From: UBA2942 sp045127535
GTDB lineage: Bacteria > Bacillota > Clostridia > Lachnospirales > Lachnospiraceae
Direction: 5' to 3'
DNA: 64,000 nt
Assembly: GCA_045127535.1 (NCBI GenBank)
Contig: JBGVQN010000009.1
Span: 54,786 to 118,785, forward strand
Below, in pieces: positions 25,399 through 33,827 of this stretch. The position numbers were made by a program, and so were the translations under genes. Numbering within the stretch: the stretch's first letter is position 1; each line of letters begins with the position of its first letter. The notes under the pieces are model-generated. The model saw nothing but the letters and a program-made list of their open reading frames with translations, was not told where the DNA came from and ran no database searches.

Positions 25399-26340
25399 AT
25401 GGCAGCTATTTCTGCAAAGATGGTAAAAGATTTAAGAGAAATGACTGGCGCTGGTATGATGGACTGTAAGAAGGCTCTTGCAGCTACAGACGGCGATATG
25501 GATAAGGCAGTAGAGTTCTTAAGAGAAAAAGGACTTGCTGCAGCTGCAAAGAAGGCTGGCAGAATTGCAGCTGAGGGTATTGTTTACGCAGTAGTAAACA
25601 ACGACACTACAGCTACTATCGTTGAGGTTAACTCTGAGACAGACTTCGTTGCAAAGAATGCTGATTTCCAGGCATATGTTGCTGAGGTTGCTGAGCAGGC
25701 AATCGCTTCTGCAAACGAGAACGATATGGATGCATTCATGGCTGAGACATGGTGCAAGGACGCTTCCAAGACTGTTGCTGAGGAGCTGTCTTCTAAGACT
25801 GCTATCATCGGTGAGAAGTTAAGCATCCGTAGATTCAAGAACATCCAGGTTACCGACGGCTGTGTAGTTTCCTACATTCACGGCGGCGGAAGAATCGGTG
25901 TTCTGTTAGAGGCTGCTACTGCAACTGTAAATGACAACGTAAAGGAAGCATTAAAGAACGTTGCAATGCAGATCGCTGCATTAAAGCCAATGTATCTGGA
26001 CAGAGCTTCTGTATCTGAAGAATTCATTGCTCATGAGAAGGAAATCCTGATGGCTCAGATCATGAACGATCCTAAGGAAGCAAGCAAGCCAGAGAAGGTA
26101 ATCGCTGGTATGATCAATGGACGTCTGAACAAGGAATTAAAGGAATTCTGTCTGTTAGATCAGGTTTATGTAAAGGCTGAGGATGGCAAGCAGACTGTAG
26201 GTCAGTATCTGGCAGCAGTATCTAAGGCAGAAGGTACAGACATCACATTAAAGAGCTTCGTTCGTTTCGAGACCGGTGAAGGTATGGAAAAGAAGGAAGA
26301 GAACTTTGCTGAGGAAGTAGCAAAGCAGATGGGATGCTAA
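25399..26340 (+). CDS. tsf: Translation elongation factor Ts
   Basis: A 313-residue EF-Ts, the nucleotide-exchange factor for EF-Tu. The UBA-like N-terminus and signature LREMTGAGMMDCKKAL are clear, as is VEVNSETDFVAKN, the EF-Tu contact region. Codon use is strongly biased like rpsB. The 142 bp between rpsB and tsf contain a GC-rich hairpin (GGCGGCAT with ATGCCTGCC) without a long T-run, perhaps an attenuator or processing site. The ATG follows AGGAGG. Confidence 0.98.
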   Translation: MAAISAKMVKDLREMTGAGMMDCKKALAATDGDMDKAVEFLREKGLAAAAKKAGRIAAEGIVYAVVNNDTTATIVEVNSETDFVAKNADFQAYVAEVAEQAIASANENDMDAFMAETWCKDASKTVAEELSSKTAIIGEKLSIRRFKNIQVTDGCVVSYIHGGGRIGVLLEAATATVNDNVKEALKNVAMQIAALKPMYLDRASVSEEFIAHEKEILMAQIMNDPKEASKPEKVIAGMINGRLNKELKEFCLLDQVYVKAEDGKQTVGQYLAAVSKAEGTDITLKSFVRFETGEGMEKKEENFAEEVAKQMGC

Positions 26341-26361
26341 AAAGAAGTGTTTAAGTATAAA

Positions 26362-26405
26362 ATAGAGTGCTATTGTTTACAAGATAATAGCACTCTATTT
26401 TTTGT
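26362..26405 (+). terminator. Intrinsic terminator of rpsB-tsf
   Basis: Fourteen-base perfect stem AATAGAGTGCTATT (26362-26375) with AATAGCACTCTATT (26387-26400), then a T-run. Confidence 0.92.
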
Positions 26406-26427
26406 GAAAATAATTTTTAAAAATCGT

Positions 26428-26462
26428 AAAAAAATAGGAGTAACTTACTAGTTACTCCTATT
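26428..26462 (-). terminator. Intrinsic terminator of the prophage remnant
   Basis: Stem AATAGGAGTAAC (26433-26444) with GTTACTCCTATT (26451-26462). On the minus strand it ends in seven or eight T residues, just past the amidase stop. Confidence 0.88.
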
Positions 26463-26469
26463 CGTCTTA

Positions 26470-27459
26470 TTATTTTGCGGGAATTAACAAAATTTGTCCT
26501 ACATTAATGACAGTGCTTTTTAATCCATTTAATTCCATAATTTCCGTATATCTATTTTCAGCACCCAGATGTTTCTTTGCGATACTGGATAATGTGTCGC
26601 CAGATTTAACAGTATACTCTTTATGATTTGGAACATAAGAGTAGTATTTGCCATTCTGATAAGAAGTATAAGCATAACCACATTCTTCGCCCGCCCAAAC
26701 AATTTTGAACCATCCGTTTGAAGTAATTTCTAATACTTCGACTGCAGTTCCTTTTGTAATAGTTGCATAAGCTTTATAGTTAGTTCCTGCACCGCTACGG
26801 ATAGCCATTGAGTCTAATGCAAATGCAGAACCAATTCCTTTTCCAACATAAGATGTATTGCCGTCACTGCTTGCTGTTAAATTAAACCCCTCAGTAATAC
26901 CTTTAATATAGGCTTGTGCAATTTTATTTTTATTGTTTTGATACCAAGTCACATCATCCTTATCAGAAATAAAACATGTCTCAAATAATCCATGAGATAC
27001 ACCTTGCGCTCTGACACGTTCCTGCACCAATAAACCACCACTATATTGTCTTTGAGATACTACAATTCCGTCCCATGCTTTACAGCTTCCAATTGCATAC
27101 ATATTTTTCAAAATTGCATCTTCTACGCTGTGTCCTGTTTCTGACTGACTGATATAAAACATAGACCCCTTCATCTTACCATCACCAGTTGTATCGTTTG
27201 TGGTTGAAGAATTAAAATGGATCTCACCAACATATGTATATGGAGTAAAATCATAAGAACCACCATTTTTTAAAAATGTATAGTAGTTTTTTGATGTATC
27301 AGCAATAGTACAATTAATACCTGCGGTATCAGCAGCAGACTTAATTAATTTCACAAGTTCTCTTGTCAAATCAGCCTCTTTATATCCATTGCCGCATGCG
27401 CCAGAATCGCCGTTTCCATGTCCAGCAATTAACAATAATTTAAACTCTTTCTTTTCCAT
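26470..27459 (-). CDS. N-acetylmuramoyl-L-alanine amidase with SH3 and LysM (phage-type endolysin)
   Basis: A 329-residue cell-wall hydrolase. Residues 1-190 are an Amidase_3 domain: zinc ligands in IAGHGNGDSGACGNGYKEADL (His and Glu, shown as AGHGNGDSG and KEADL) and in GEIHFNSS. Residues 205-275 form an SH3-like domain (AIRSGAGTNYKAYATI). The end is a LysM repeat, YTVKSGDTLSSIAKKHLGA. No signal peptide is seen, so export would need a holin, as for phage endolysins. ATG 27459 follows GGAGG. Low GC and minus orientation differ from the flanking genes, consistent with prophage origin. Confidence 0.92.
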   Translation of the reverse strand: MEKKEFKLLLIAGHGNGDSGACGNGYKEADLTRELVKLIKSAADTAGINCTIADTSKNYYTFLKNGGSYDFTPYTYVGEIHFNSSTTNDTTGDGKMKGSMFYISQSETGHSVEDAILKNMYAIGSCKAWDGIVVSQRQYSGGLLVQERVRAQGVSHGLFETCFISDKDDVTWYQNNKNKIAQAYIKGITEGFNLTASSDGNTSYVGKGIGSAFALDSMAIRSGAGTNYKAYATITKGTAVEVLEITSNGWFKIVWAGEECGYAYTSYQNGKYYSYVPNHKEYTVKSGDTLSSIAKKHLGAENRYTEIMELNGLKSTVINVGQILLIPAK

Positions 27460-27474
27460 ATAATCGTCCTCCAT

Positions 27475-27939
27475 TTATCGTAATTTTTTAGGAAATTCTA
27501 AAATAACATAGCCAAATACTTTATAATAAGGAACCGGAAGCTCCTTAAAAATATAATAATTTATAGCATCCGCTATAAAAATACCAATAACCGATAAAAA
27601 ACACCATATAATACTAAATGGCAAACAAATAACTCCCATAAAGTTCAGTGGAATATTTGAATAGTCCCACATTTGTGGTATAGAAGTGTGTAATGCTAAT
27701 AATCCTATAATCAACTCAAAAAATGTGATTATTATAGACCCTATTATTGACTGAATTATCAAATCTGTTTCCCATGATATTTTGTTATTAATTTTATCTA
27801 GTATTACAATTGCTAATCCACCACACAATCCCATTAAAGGAAACGTATATTGCCTCCACAATAACTCTATCAACATGTATCCAAAAAATCCAACCGAAAA
27901 CAAAGTAATAAATTTTACTATTTTTCGTCTAATTTTCAT
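27475..27939 (-). CDS. Holin-position membrane protein (putative ABC-transporter type IV family)
   Basis: A 154-residue protein with four hydrophobic segments (about residues 10-30, 35-50, 62-85 and 105-130). The block PQMWDYSNIPLNFMGVICLP is the signature of the family named putative ABC-transporter type IV (PF06541), whose function is not known. Here it lies between a tail remnant and an endolysin, the usual holin slot, so a holin role is inferred from context. It is AT-rich and well spaced from the amidase (15 bp), with GGAGG before its ATG. Confidence 0.65.
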   Translation of the reverse strand: MKIRRKIVKFITLFSVGFFGYMLIELLWRQYTFPLMGLCGGLAIVILDKINNKISWETDLIIQSIIGSIIITFFELIIGLLALHTSIPQMWDYSNIPLNFMGVICLPFSIIWCFLSVIGIFIADAINYYIFKELPVPYYKVFGYVILEFPKKLR

Positions 27940-28254
27940 TTATACCTCCAACAATTCTTTTAGAATTTCAGACTGATATTCTTCTGGGATTTCACATCCG
28001 TATTCAATAATTGCAATCTCTTCGATTGTTGCTAATGATTCTACATATGCTTTTAACGAATTAAAATATGTAACATGATATGTTTTGAATGCTGTTGCAG
28101 TATTCAAGATTGTATTGATATCTTGTGCTGAGTAATAACGGCATAACTCACCATCTGCATGATATGGAATTTCGGTCTGACCAGAGGCAGCCAAAGAAGA
28201 AAGAGTGATCAAATTCAATTGATTCATATAAAATATCGTATTCAGATTTTTCAA
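27940..28254 (-). pseudogene. Phage tail/appendage protein C-terminal remnant (DUF4376-like)
   Basis: A 104-codon frame whose second half (RYYSAQDINTILNTATAF, KTYHVTYFNSLKAYVESL, EEYQSEILKELL) resembles the C-terminal region of prophage tail proteins with the DUF4376-type pattern. The frame begins right after a stop at 28258-28260, the only initiators are TTG or an internal ATG, and no ribosome site is visible. It is most likely the truncated end of a longer tail gene. It abuts the holin-like gene. Confidence 0.5.
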
Positions 28255-28260
28255 TACTTA

Positions 28261-28569
28261 TTACAGTATTTCTTCATAAACATATTTATCAGAAGTAATT
28301 GGCAACATCCAATATGTATGATATGATTTATCTTTATATTGAATATATTATGCTTCAGATTCGTTACATTTTAGGATAATTTGATGTTTTTCTTGAAATT
28401 TTCTGAAGTCAGAAGTAGTACCAATTCCTATAAAATTAGTATTAATAATTAATTTGTAATAGTTCATTATACCACGTATAATCCAATTATCCTCTTTTGA
28501 GGGTAATGGATTATTCTCCTTTTTGATAAGTATAATCTGTTCAACGTGTCCATAGTTATATCTTAGCAC
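28261..28569 (-). pseudogene. Broken phage-region ORF with in-frame TAA
   Basis: A frame of 73 codons (from GTG at 28569) stops at TAA 28348-28350. The same frame then continues for 28 more codons with protein-like content (YKDKSYHTYWMLPITSDKY) to TAA at 28261-28263. It reads as one gene split by a nonsense change. No family is recognised. The upstream in-frame stretch to about 28650 is also protein-like but interrupted by TGA, so decay seems general here. Confidence 0.45.
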
Positions 28570-28702
28570 CAGAACTGGTCAGATATCAAAGTGGAATCCA
28601 TTCATCATAGCGTATCTCTGGATACCAAAAAGAAAGTCTATTTTAATGCACATATATGGGGATTGTAAAAACATAGGAAGAAAACTCCATTATAGAAAAA
28701 AG

Positions 28703-28731
28703 TTGCATTTAGATAAATAAGGAAGTATAGT
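28703..28731 (+). promoter_or_regulatory. Sigma-A-type promoter for the pyruvyltransferase
   Basis: TTGCAT at 28703-28708, 17-base spacer, TATAGT at 28726-28731. A leader of about 175 bp with small hairpins (CTGAT/ATCAG, GGAC/GTCC) follows. Confidence 0.5.
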
Positions 28732-28911
28732 ACAAGTATCAGATCTACACCTGATGCTTTATCAGTGTGTCTTGGACAGAGTCAGTCCTTTTATTTCCGA
28801 AGGTAAATTTACGCAATCGAAGAAAGCTTTTATACATTGCCTCTCTGCTGACTTTCTGTTATTCTGTTATTATTCCCAATATTTTCCCATAGGAGAGAAA
28901 CGGAGTACTTT

Positions 28912-30459
28912 ATGAAAAATATTTATGTTCGTGCCGGAATGTCCCCTTTTGAAAGTTTTCCAGCAGAAAAAATACTGAATGAAAATTCAATTGGAACCAA
29001 TGTCGGCAATTTTTTATATTTATTTGGAACTCTGCGCAATCTTGTGCAGGAAGATACCATAGTGACCCCAAGCTATTACAAGTTAAACCACACCAAAGAA
29101 GAAATTGACCGGATCAATCAGGAGTGTGACTGCTTCCTGATCCCTCTGGCAGATGCATTCCGTCCGGATTTTCGTGGAGAGATGCGTGCATTGACCAGAC
29201 TGGTAGAGCAGTTAACCATTCCCTGTGTGGTAACTGGTGTGGGATTATGCGCTCCGTATGATGCATCTCCTGACCAGTCTTATCCTTTTGACGAGGATGC
29301 AAAAGCATTTGTAAAAGCGGTACTAAATAAATCAGCCAAGATAGGTGTCCGTGGAGAAATTACATCTGCCTATCTGTCTCATCTGGGGTTCAGAGAGGGC
29401 ATTGACCATACACCCATTGGCTGTCCGTCTTTGTATATGAATGGACCTAAGCTGCAGATCAGGGAGGCAAATATCACGCCTGATTCATTTGTATGCTACA
29501 ATACCACTTTCACGACTCCGGACAATGTGCATGAGTTTGTACACAGAAGCCTTGCACAGTTTCATGATACCCATTTTGTGCCCCAGGTACGCAATGAATT
29601 AAAGCTTTTGTATACAGGAGCGCCGTATATCTGTAATGCAAATCCATTGTATCCTACCAAAATCACAGATGAAGCATACCGGGGCAATCAGTCCAGATTT
29701 TTCCTGAATGTACCTACCTGGATCGAATATATGAAGGGAGCGGATTTCTGTTTTGGTACCAGACTCCACGGTAATGTGGCTGCCATGCTGGCAGGAACCC
29801 CAAGCATTCTGCTGGCAAAGGATGCCCGTGTCAGAGAACTGGCTGAGTATCACGATATGACCCGTTTCCCTGTGGAACAGATTGATGAGAAGACAGATAT
29901 CTGGGATCTGATTGCAAAGGCAGATTTCCACCAGGCAGAAAAGTGCCAGTATGCCAACTATACCCATTTCATTGATTTTCTGGAGGAAAATCATTTGTCA
30001 CCTTACCGCCAGGATCCTGCACATATGGAGGAACTTCCTTTTGAAGAGCGGATGAAGCATGTGAAGTTAGAACCCCCTGTGGAATCCATTGCCACCTGTA
30101 GCTTGGAGGAAATGGCAAAGCGCTGGGGCACATACTGGCCTTTGCAGGAGCAGCGTGTAAATCGGTTGGAAACTGAGGTGAAAACCCTTAAAAAAGAGAA
30201 AAAAGAATTCCAGGGTGAAGCAAAGAAACTTCAACAGGAAAAGACTGTTCTGCAGGCAGAAAATAAAGAACTCCAAAAAGAAACGTCTGCTTTGCAGGCA
30301 GAGAAGAAAACGCTGGCAAAAGAGAAAAAACGTCTTCAGTCTGAATTGGAAAAACCTCTGCTGATTCAGCTGGGTAAGCGGATAGAAAAGAGGTGCCCAT
30401 CTATTGGAACACTTCTTAGAAAAGTGAAAAAGATGGTTTGCCATGGCAAAAAAGAATAA
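28912..30459 (+). CDS. Polysaccharide pyruvyltransferase family protein with coiled-coil tail
   Basis: A 515-residue protein. Residues 1-330 fit the pyruvyltransferase (PS_pyruv_trans) fold: an opening GTNVGNFLYLFG, VVTGVGLCAP, the ISVRGE-like IGVRGEITSAYL and the conserved GADFCFGTRLHGNVAAMLAGTP (DFCFGTRLHGNVAAMLAG). Such enzymes add pyruvate ketals to cell-surface sugars. Residues about 415-480 are a strongly charged heptad coiled coil (LKKEKKEFQGEAKKLQQEK), followed by a basic end. The coiled coil is unusual for the family and may anchor it to partners. No glycosyltransferase cluster is adjacent. Confidence 0.82.
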   Translation: MKNIYVRAGMSPFESFPAEKILNENSIGTNVGNFLYLFGTLRNLVQEDTIVTPSYYKLNHTKEEIDRINQECDCFLIPLADAFRPDFRGEMRALTRLVEQLTIPCVVTGVGLCAPYDASPDQSYPFDEDAKAFVKAVLNKSAKIGVRGEITSAYLSHLGFREGIDHTPIGCPSLYMNGPKLQIREANITPDSFVCYNTTFTTPDNVHEFVHRSLAQFHDTHFVPQVRNELKLLYTGAPYICNANPLYPTKITDEAYRGNQSRFFLNVPTWIEYMKGADFCFGTRLHGNVAAMLAGTPSILLAKDARVRELAEYHDMTRFPVEQIDEKTDIWDLIAKADFHQAEKCQYANYTHFIDFLEENHLSPYRQDPAHMEELPFEERMKHVKLEPPVESIATCSLEEMAKRWGTYWPLQEQRVNRLETEVKTLKKEKKEFQGEAKKLQQEKTVLQAENKELQKETSALQAEKKTLAKEKKRLQSELEKPLLIQLGKRIEKRCPSIGTLLRKVKKMVCHGKKE

Positions 30460-30502
30460 CGCACAGGTGGGTGACGGAGAACGTGTTTTTCTAAATGTCT
30501 GC

Positions 30503-30531
30503 TTTACTTCTGCGCAAGTTTGCGATAGAAT
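30503..30531 (+). promoter_or_regulatory. Possible promoter of the DUF5717 cassette
   Basis: TTTACT at 30503-30508, 17-base spacer, TAGAAT at 30526-30531. A CAATAGAA/TTCTATTG hairpin lies between it and the TTG start. Confidence 0.35.
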
Positions 30532-30605
30532 GAAATGCACAGATGATTCATGGCAATAGAATGTTTTTCTATTGTTTGTAAACAAAGGGATTCAAAGGGG
30601 ACATT

Positions 30606-33600
30606 TTGAAAGAACGGATTATACAAATCGCAAAAGGAATAGTTTCATATGATGCACCTCAGTTCCGCATTTATCCGGAACAGCTTACTGGAGAACTGGC
30701 AGTAAATCAGTCAGTAAAGAAGGAAGTGGAGATACGCACTTGTAATGGCAAGCCTGTAAAAGGGGTTGCCTGTTCTGATTGTCCTCATGTACGGATCAAA
30801 GGAGACACCTTTCAGGGATATGTAAACCGGGTGACGGTAGAAATAGATGCTGCAGGACTGGAAGCAGGAGAGATACTGGCAGGAGAACTGGTATTGCTTA
30901 CCGATGGTGGAGAAAATTACATTCCTTACCGGTATCAGGTGTGCAGTGAGGAAAAGGCATTGGAAGAAGGAGAGAATACACCAGAGGGCAATGGCTGTAA
31001 GGATACTGAAAAAACAGAGTCTGATGCTGATGATGGGCACTGCAATAATATAGAAGAAAATGGGACTGCCAGAGAGCAGGAAAATCAAACAGAGCAGAAA
31101 GAGCAGCCAATACCGGAATCTCCAAATATGCAAAGAGAGTCTGCTCATAAAACTGCGGAACTGATGAAGCTGATGCTACACTGTCTGACAGAGCATTACA
31201 GCCAGGATGCCATGGAAGACCTGGAACTGAATCTGATGGTCTGGCAGGATGAGCCAGAGCCTTTTCTCACAGAAGCCCAAAACAACCTGCTGCAGGTATT
31301 GGTCATGTACCATACAGGCTGTAGGGAGGAAGGTATTAACCTGTATGAGCAGATCAGGGAGCAGATTTATGCTGACCGGGAAAATACCTCCTGGGCTTAT
31401 CTGCTGGGTTTATATTTAGAAGACAGACTGTTGCCTGAGGAAGAACGCGGCGCCCAGGTACATCAGCTGCAGCAGTATAGGCAACAGTATAAAGATGATT
31501 TCAGTCTGCTGCTTTTATCAGAAATGGACTTAAATCGTCTGTTTCATCCGAAAACAGCAGCAGAAGAATTGTGTGCTGCTTATGAAAATGGATATCACAG
31601 TCCGTTTTTACTCTGGAGGTTGTTTCAGATTTTAGAAGAAGCACCTCAGATCATGGATTTACACAGCCGGCCTATGATACAGGCTTTTGGATCTGTCATT
31701 CGTTATGGCATGGTACCGGTGCATATGCTGAGAGAAATCCTCAGACAGATGAAACCGGAAACAGAACCAGCTTGTGCCCCGGTACTCCTTCGGGCATTTT
31801 TGCGCCTGATGGAGAATGAAGCATATGAAGGCCCGGATTTGTTAAATGCTGCAGTACAGCTTATGCTGCAGCTTCAGTATGCAGGAACACAGTATTTCCC
31901 TCTGTATCATCAGGCCGCTTGTGCCAATATGCATTCAGAAGAACTGTTTGTGTATTATCTGAATTCCGTGCCAGGAGGATACAGAAAGCCCATTGCCAGA
32001 CCTGTGGTTCTGTATTATACTTATGGAGATACGCTTTCAGAACCTTTGAGAGAGCTTTTATATACCAATGTGCAGCTTTTTTACAGCGATGAAGAACGCA
32101 TCTATACCGGGTACCGCAACCGGATAGAGCGGTTTATGATAGATCACCTGCTGCAGGGGCAGATAAATGAAAATCTGCTGTTTTTGTATACCACTTTGCT
32201 GCATCCGGAGATGCTGGATGAGCGGGCGGCAGCTGCATTAACGGATATACTCTCTTTAGCGCATATTTCTGAGGAAAAGAGTGGGGCAGAAACTGTAGTG
32301 GTACGGTATCCTCTGCTGGAACAGGAGTGGAGCTATCCTTTGGCCAAAGGAGAAGGAAATGTGCCTGTATGGAGTCAGGATGCAGAGATCATCTGTCTGG
32401 ATGCTGCAGGAAATCCATTGGAGGATCAGGGGGGAAAGCGCTCCCTGTGGATGGAACACCAGGAGCTGGAAAAGCGGTGCAGACAGTTATATCCTTCTCA
32501 TATCAGATTTCAGCTGACTGATTTGAAAAAGCTGTTGGAGTATGGTGTGGATACAAAGGAACAGTTAGACCAGGTAATCGGACTGGCCAATGCATTGCCA
32601 GTGTGTTGGGAGGCTGTGTGCCGGATCGTATCTATGGTCATCGCATACTGCAATGTACATCCGGAGGATACTGCATATGATGGTGTATTGGTAGGGGCTT
32701 CCTGGGAAGATCTAGGAAAAGAGGAACAGAGGCAGGTATTTGACCTGCTGCTGCGCCGGGGATATGTAAAAGAGGCAGAAAGCCGCATTCGCAGCTATGG
32801 CTGGAAGGAACTGTCGGATGAAAGTCTGTCTGTATTTTTAAGACTGCGCAGCGAAAAGTCCGCAAAGACAGATAACTGGCAGACGGCTATGTGTTATGAG
32901 CTGTATGTCAGGGGCAGCAGAGAAAGCTGGCTTTTAAACGAGCTTTGTCTGCATTACAGCAGCAGCCAGGAAAAAATGCTGGCATTGCTGCAGGATTGTC
33001 TGCAGTCAGGAATGCAGGCAGAAAATCATCAGACAGACTGCCGTGCAGACAGGTTAGGAGAACGTCTCCTGACACAAAGTATGTTCACCGGAAAGTGGGA
33101 AAAGCTGCCGGAAATTATGAACGGGTACATAGATGGAAATGGACAGGATGGCCTTTTAATGAGCAGCTATCTGGTGATTCGCTGTCAGGTTTATTATATG
33201 ACTGGAACAGCAGATTCGGTATTGGAAGGGTGGTTTTCCTATGCATCTGTTCAAGAGCCGTTTCAGGGAAAACTGCCGGAGATCTGCTGTATGGCATTGT
33301 TAAAGTGGTACGGAGAGAAAGGGCAGCTTACAAATCAGGAGCAGCAGCTTTGTATTCCATTGTTAGAGGGACTGCTGCAAAGAAACAGATGCTACAGTTT
33401 CTTCCATAGATATGCAGAGCTGGTATCTATGCCATCTGTTTTGGAAGGAAAAACGATATTAGAATATCATGGAGCAGCAAACCGGCAGGTCATGCTGGTT
33501 TACCAAAGAGACAAACTGGAAACAGATGAAAACGTAATTTTGCTGAAAGAGCAGTATCCAGGTGTATATTGTGCGGCCATCTCCCTGTTCGCAGGAGAAG

Positions 33601-33827
33601 AACTGCATTATCGTCTGCTGGAGGACGGGGAATATCAGGCAGTATGTTTTACACTGGAAGAACCCTTTGCCGGAAAAGATGAAGGATATGTAAGCCTGAA
33701 TCAGATCATTTCAGCATATCAAAGAAACGACTGGCAGAAGGTACAGGATGCAGTGCGCACAAGGGAACTTGGCAGATGCATGCTGGACCGGCTGTTCCCA
33801 TTAAATTATATTTCAGAGGAAAGGTAG
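30606..33827 (+). CDS. DUF5717 family large protein
   Basis: A 1073-residue protein that I recognise as the Lachnospiraceae family DUF5717. Residues 1-125 look like a beta-sandwich (SVKKEVEIRTCNGKPVKGV, VTVEIDAAGLEAGEILAG, LVLLTDGGENYIPYRYQV), similar to immunoglobulin-like modules. Residues 125-185 are an acidic, low-complexity linker. The rest is almost all helical, with leucine-rich repeats of TPR-like character to about residue 950, then a short mixed domain. No signal peptide, membrane segment or catalytic motif is visible. Translation starts at TTG after AAGGGG. It is immediately followed by the DUF5716 gene. Function unknown; a scaffold is my inference. Confidence 0.75.
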   Translation: MKERIIQIAKGIVSYDAPQFRIYPEQLTGELAVNQSVKKEVEIRTCNGKPVKGVACSDCPHVRIKGDTFQGYVNRVTVEIDAAGLEAGEILAGELVLLTDGGENYIPYRYQVCSEEKALEEGENTPEGNGCKDTEKTESDADDGHCNNIEENGTAREQENQTEQKEQPIPESPNMQRESAHKTAELMKLMLHCLTEHYSQDAMEDLELNLMVWQDEPEPFLTEAQNNLLQVLVMYHTGCREEGINLYEQIREQIYADRENTSWAYLLGLYLEDRLLPEEERGAQVHQLQQYRQQYKDDFSLLLLSEMDLNRLFHPKTAAEELCAAYENGYHSPFLLWRLFQILEEAPQIMDLHSRPMIQAFGSVIRYGMVPVHMLREILRQMKPETEPACAPVLLRAFLRLMENEAYEGPDLLNAAVQLMLQLQYAGTQYFPLYHQAACANMHSEELFVYYLNSVPGGYRKPIARPVVLYYTYGDTLSEPLRELLYTNVQLFYSDEERIYTGYRNRIERFMIDHLLQGQINENLLFLYTTLLHPEMLDERAAAALTDILSLAHISEEKSGAETVVVRYPLLEQEWSYPLAKGEGNVPVWSQDAEIICLDAAGNPLEDQGGKRSLWMEHQELEKRCRQLYPSHIRFQLTDLKKLLEYGVDTKEQLDQVIGLANALPVCWEAVCRIVSMVIAYCNVHPEDTAYDGVLVGASWEDLGKEEQRQVFDLLLRRGYVKEAESRIRSYGWKELSDESLSVFLRLRSEKSAKTDNWQTAMCYELYVRGSRESWLLNELCLHYSSSQEKMLALLQDCLQSGMQAENHQTDCRADRLGERLLTQSMFTGKWEKLPEIMNGYIDGNGQDGLLMSSYLVIRCQVYYMTGTADSVLEGWFSYASVQEPFQGKLPEICCMALLKWYGEKGQLTNQEQQLCIPLLEGLLQRNRCYSFFHRYAELVSMPSVLEGKTILEYHGAANRQVMLVYQRDKLETDENVILLKEQYPGVYCAAISLFAGEELHYRLLEDGEYQAVCFTLEEPFAGKDEGYVSLNQIISAYQRNDWQKVQDAVRTRELGRCMLDRLFPLNYISEER

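Noticed and set aside
28579..28652. 24-codon minus-strand ORF ending MMNGFHFDI
   Set aside because: Protein-like but very short and without support; treated as part of the decayed phage region.
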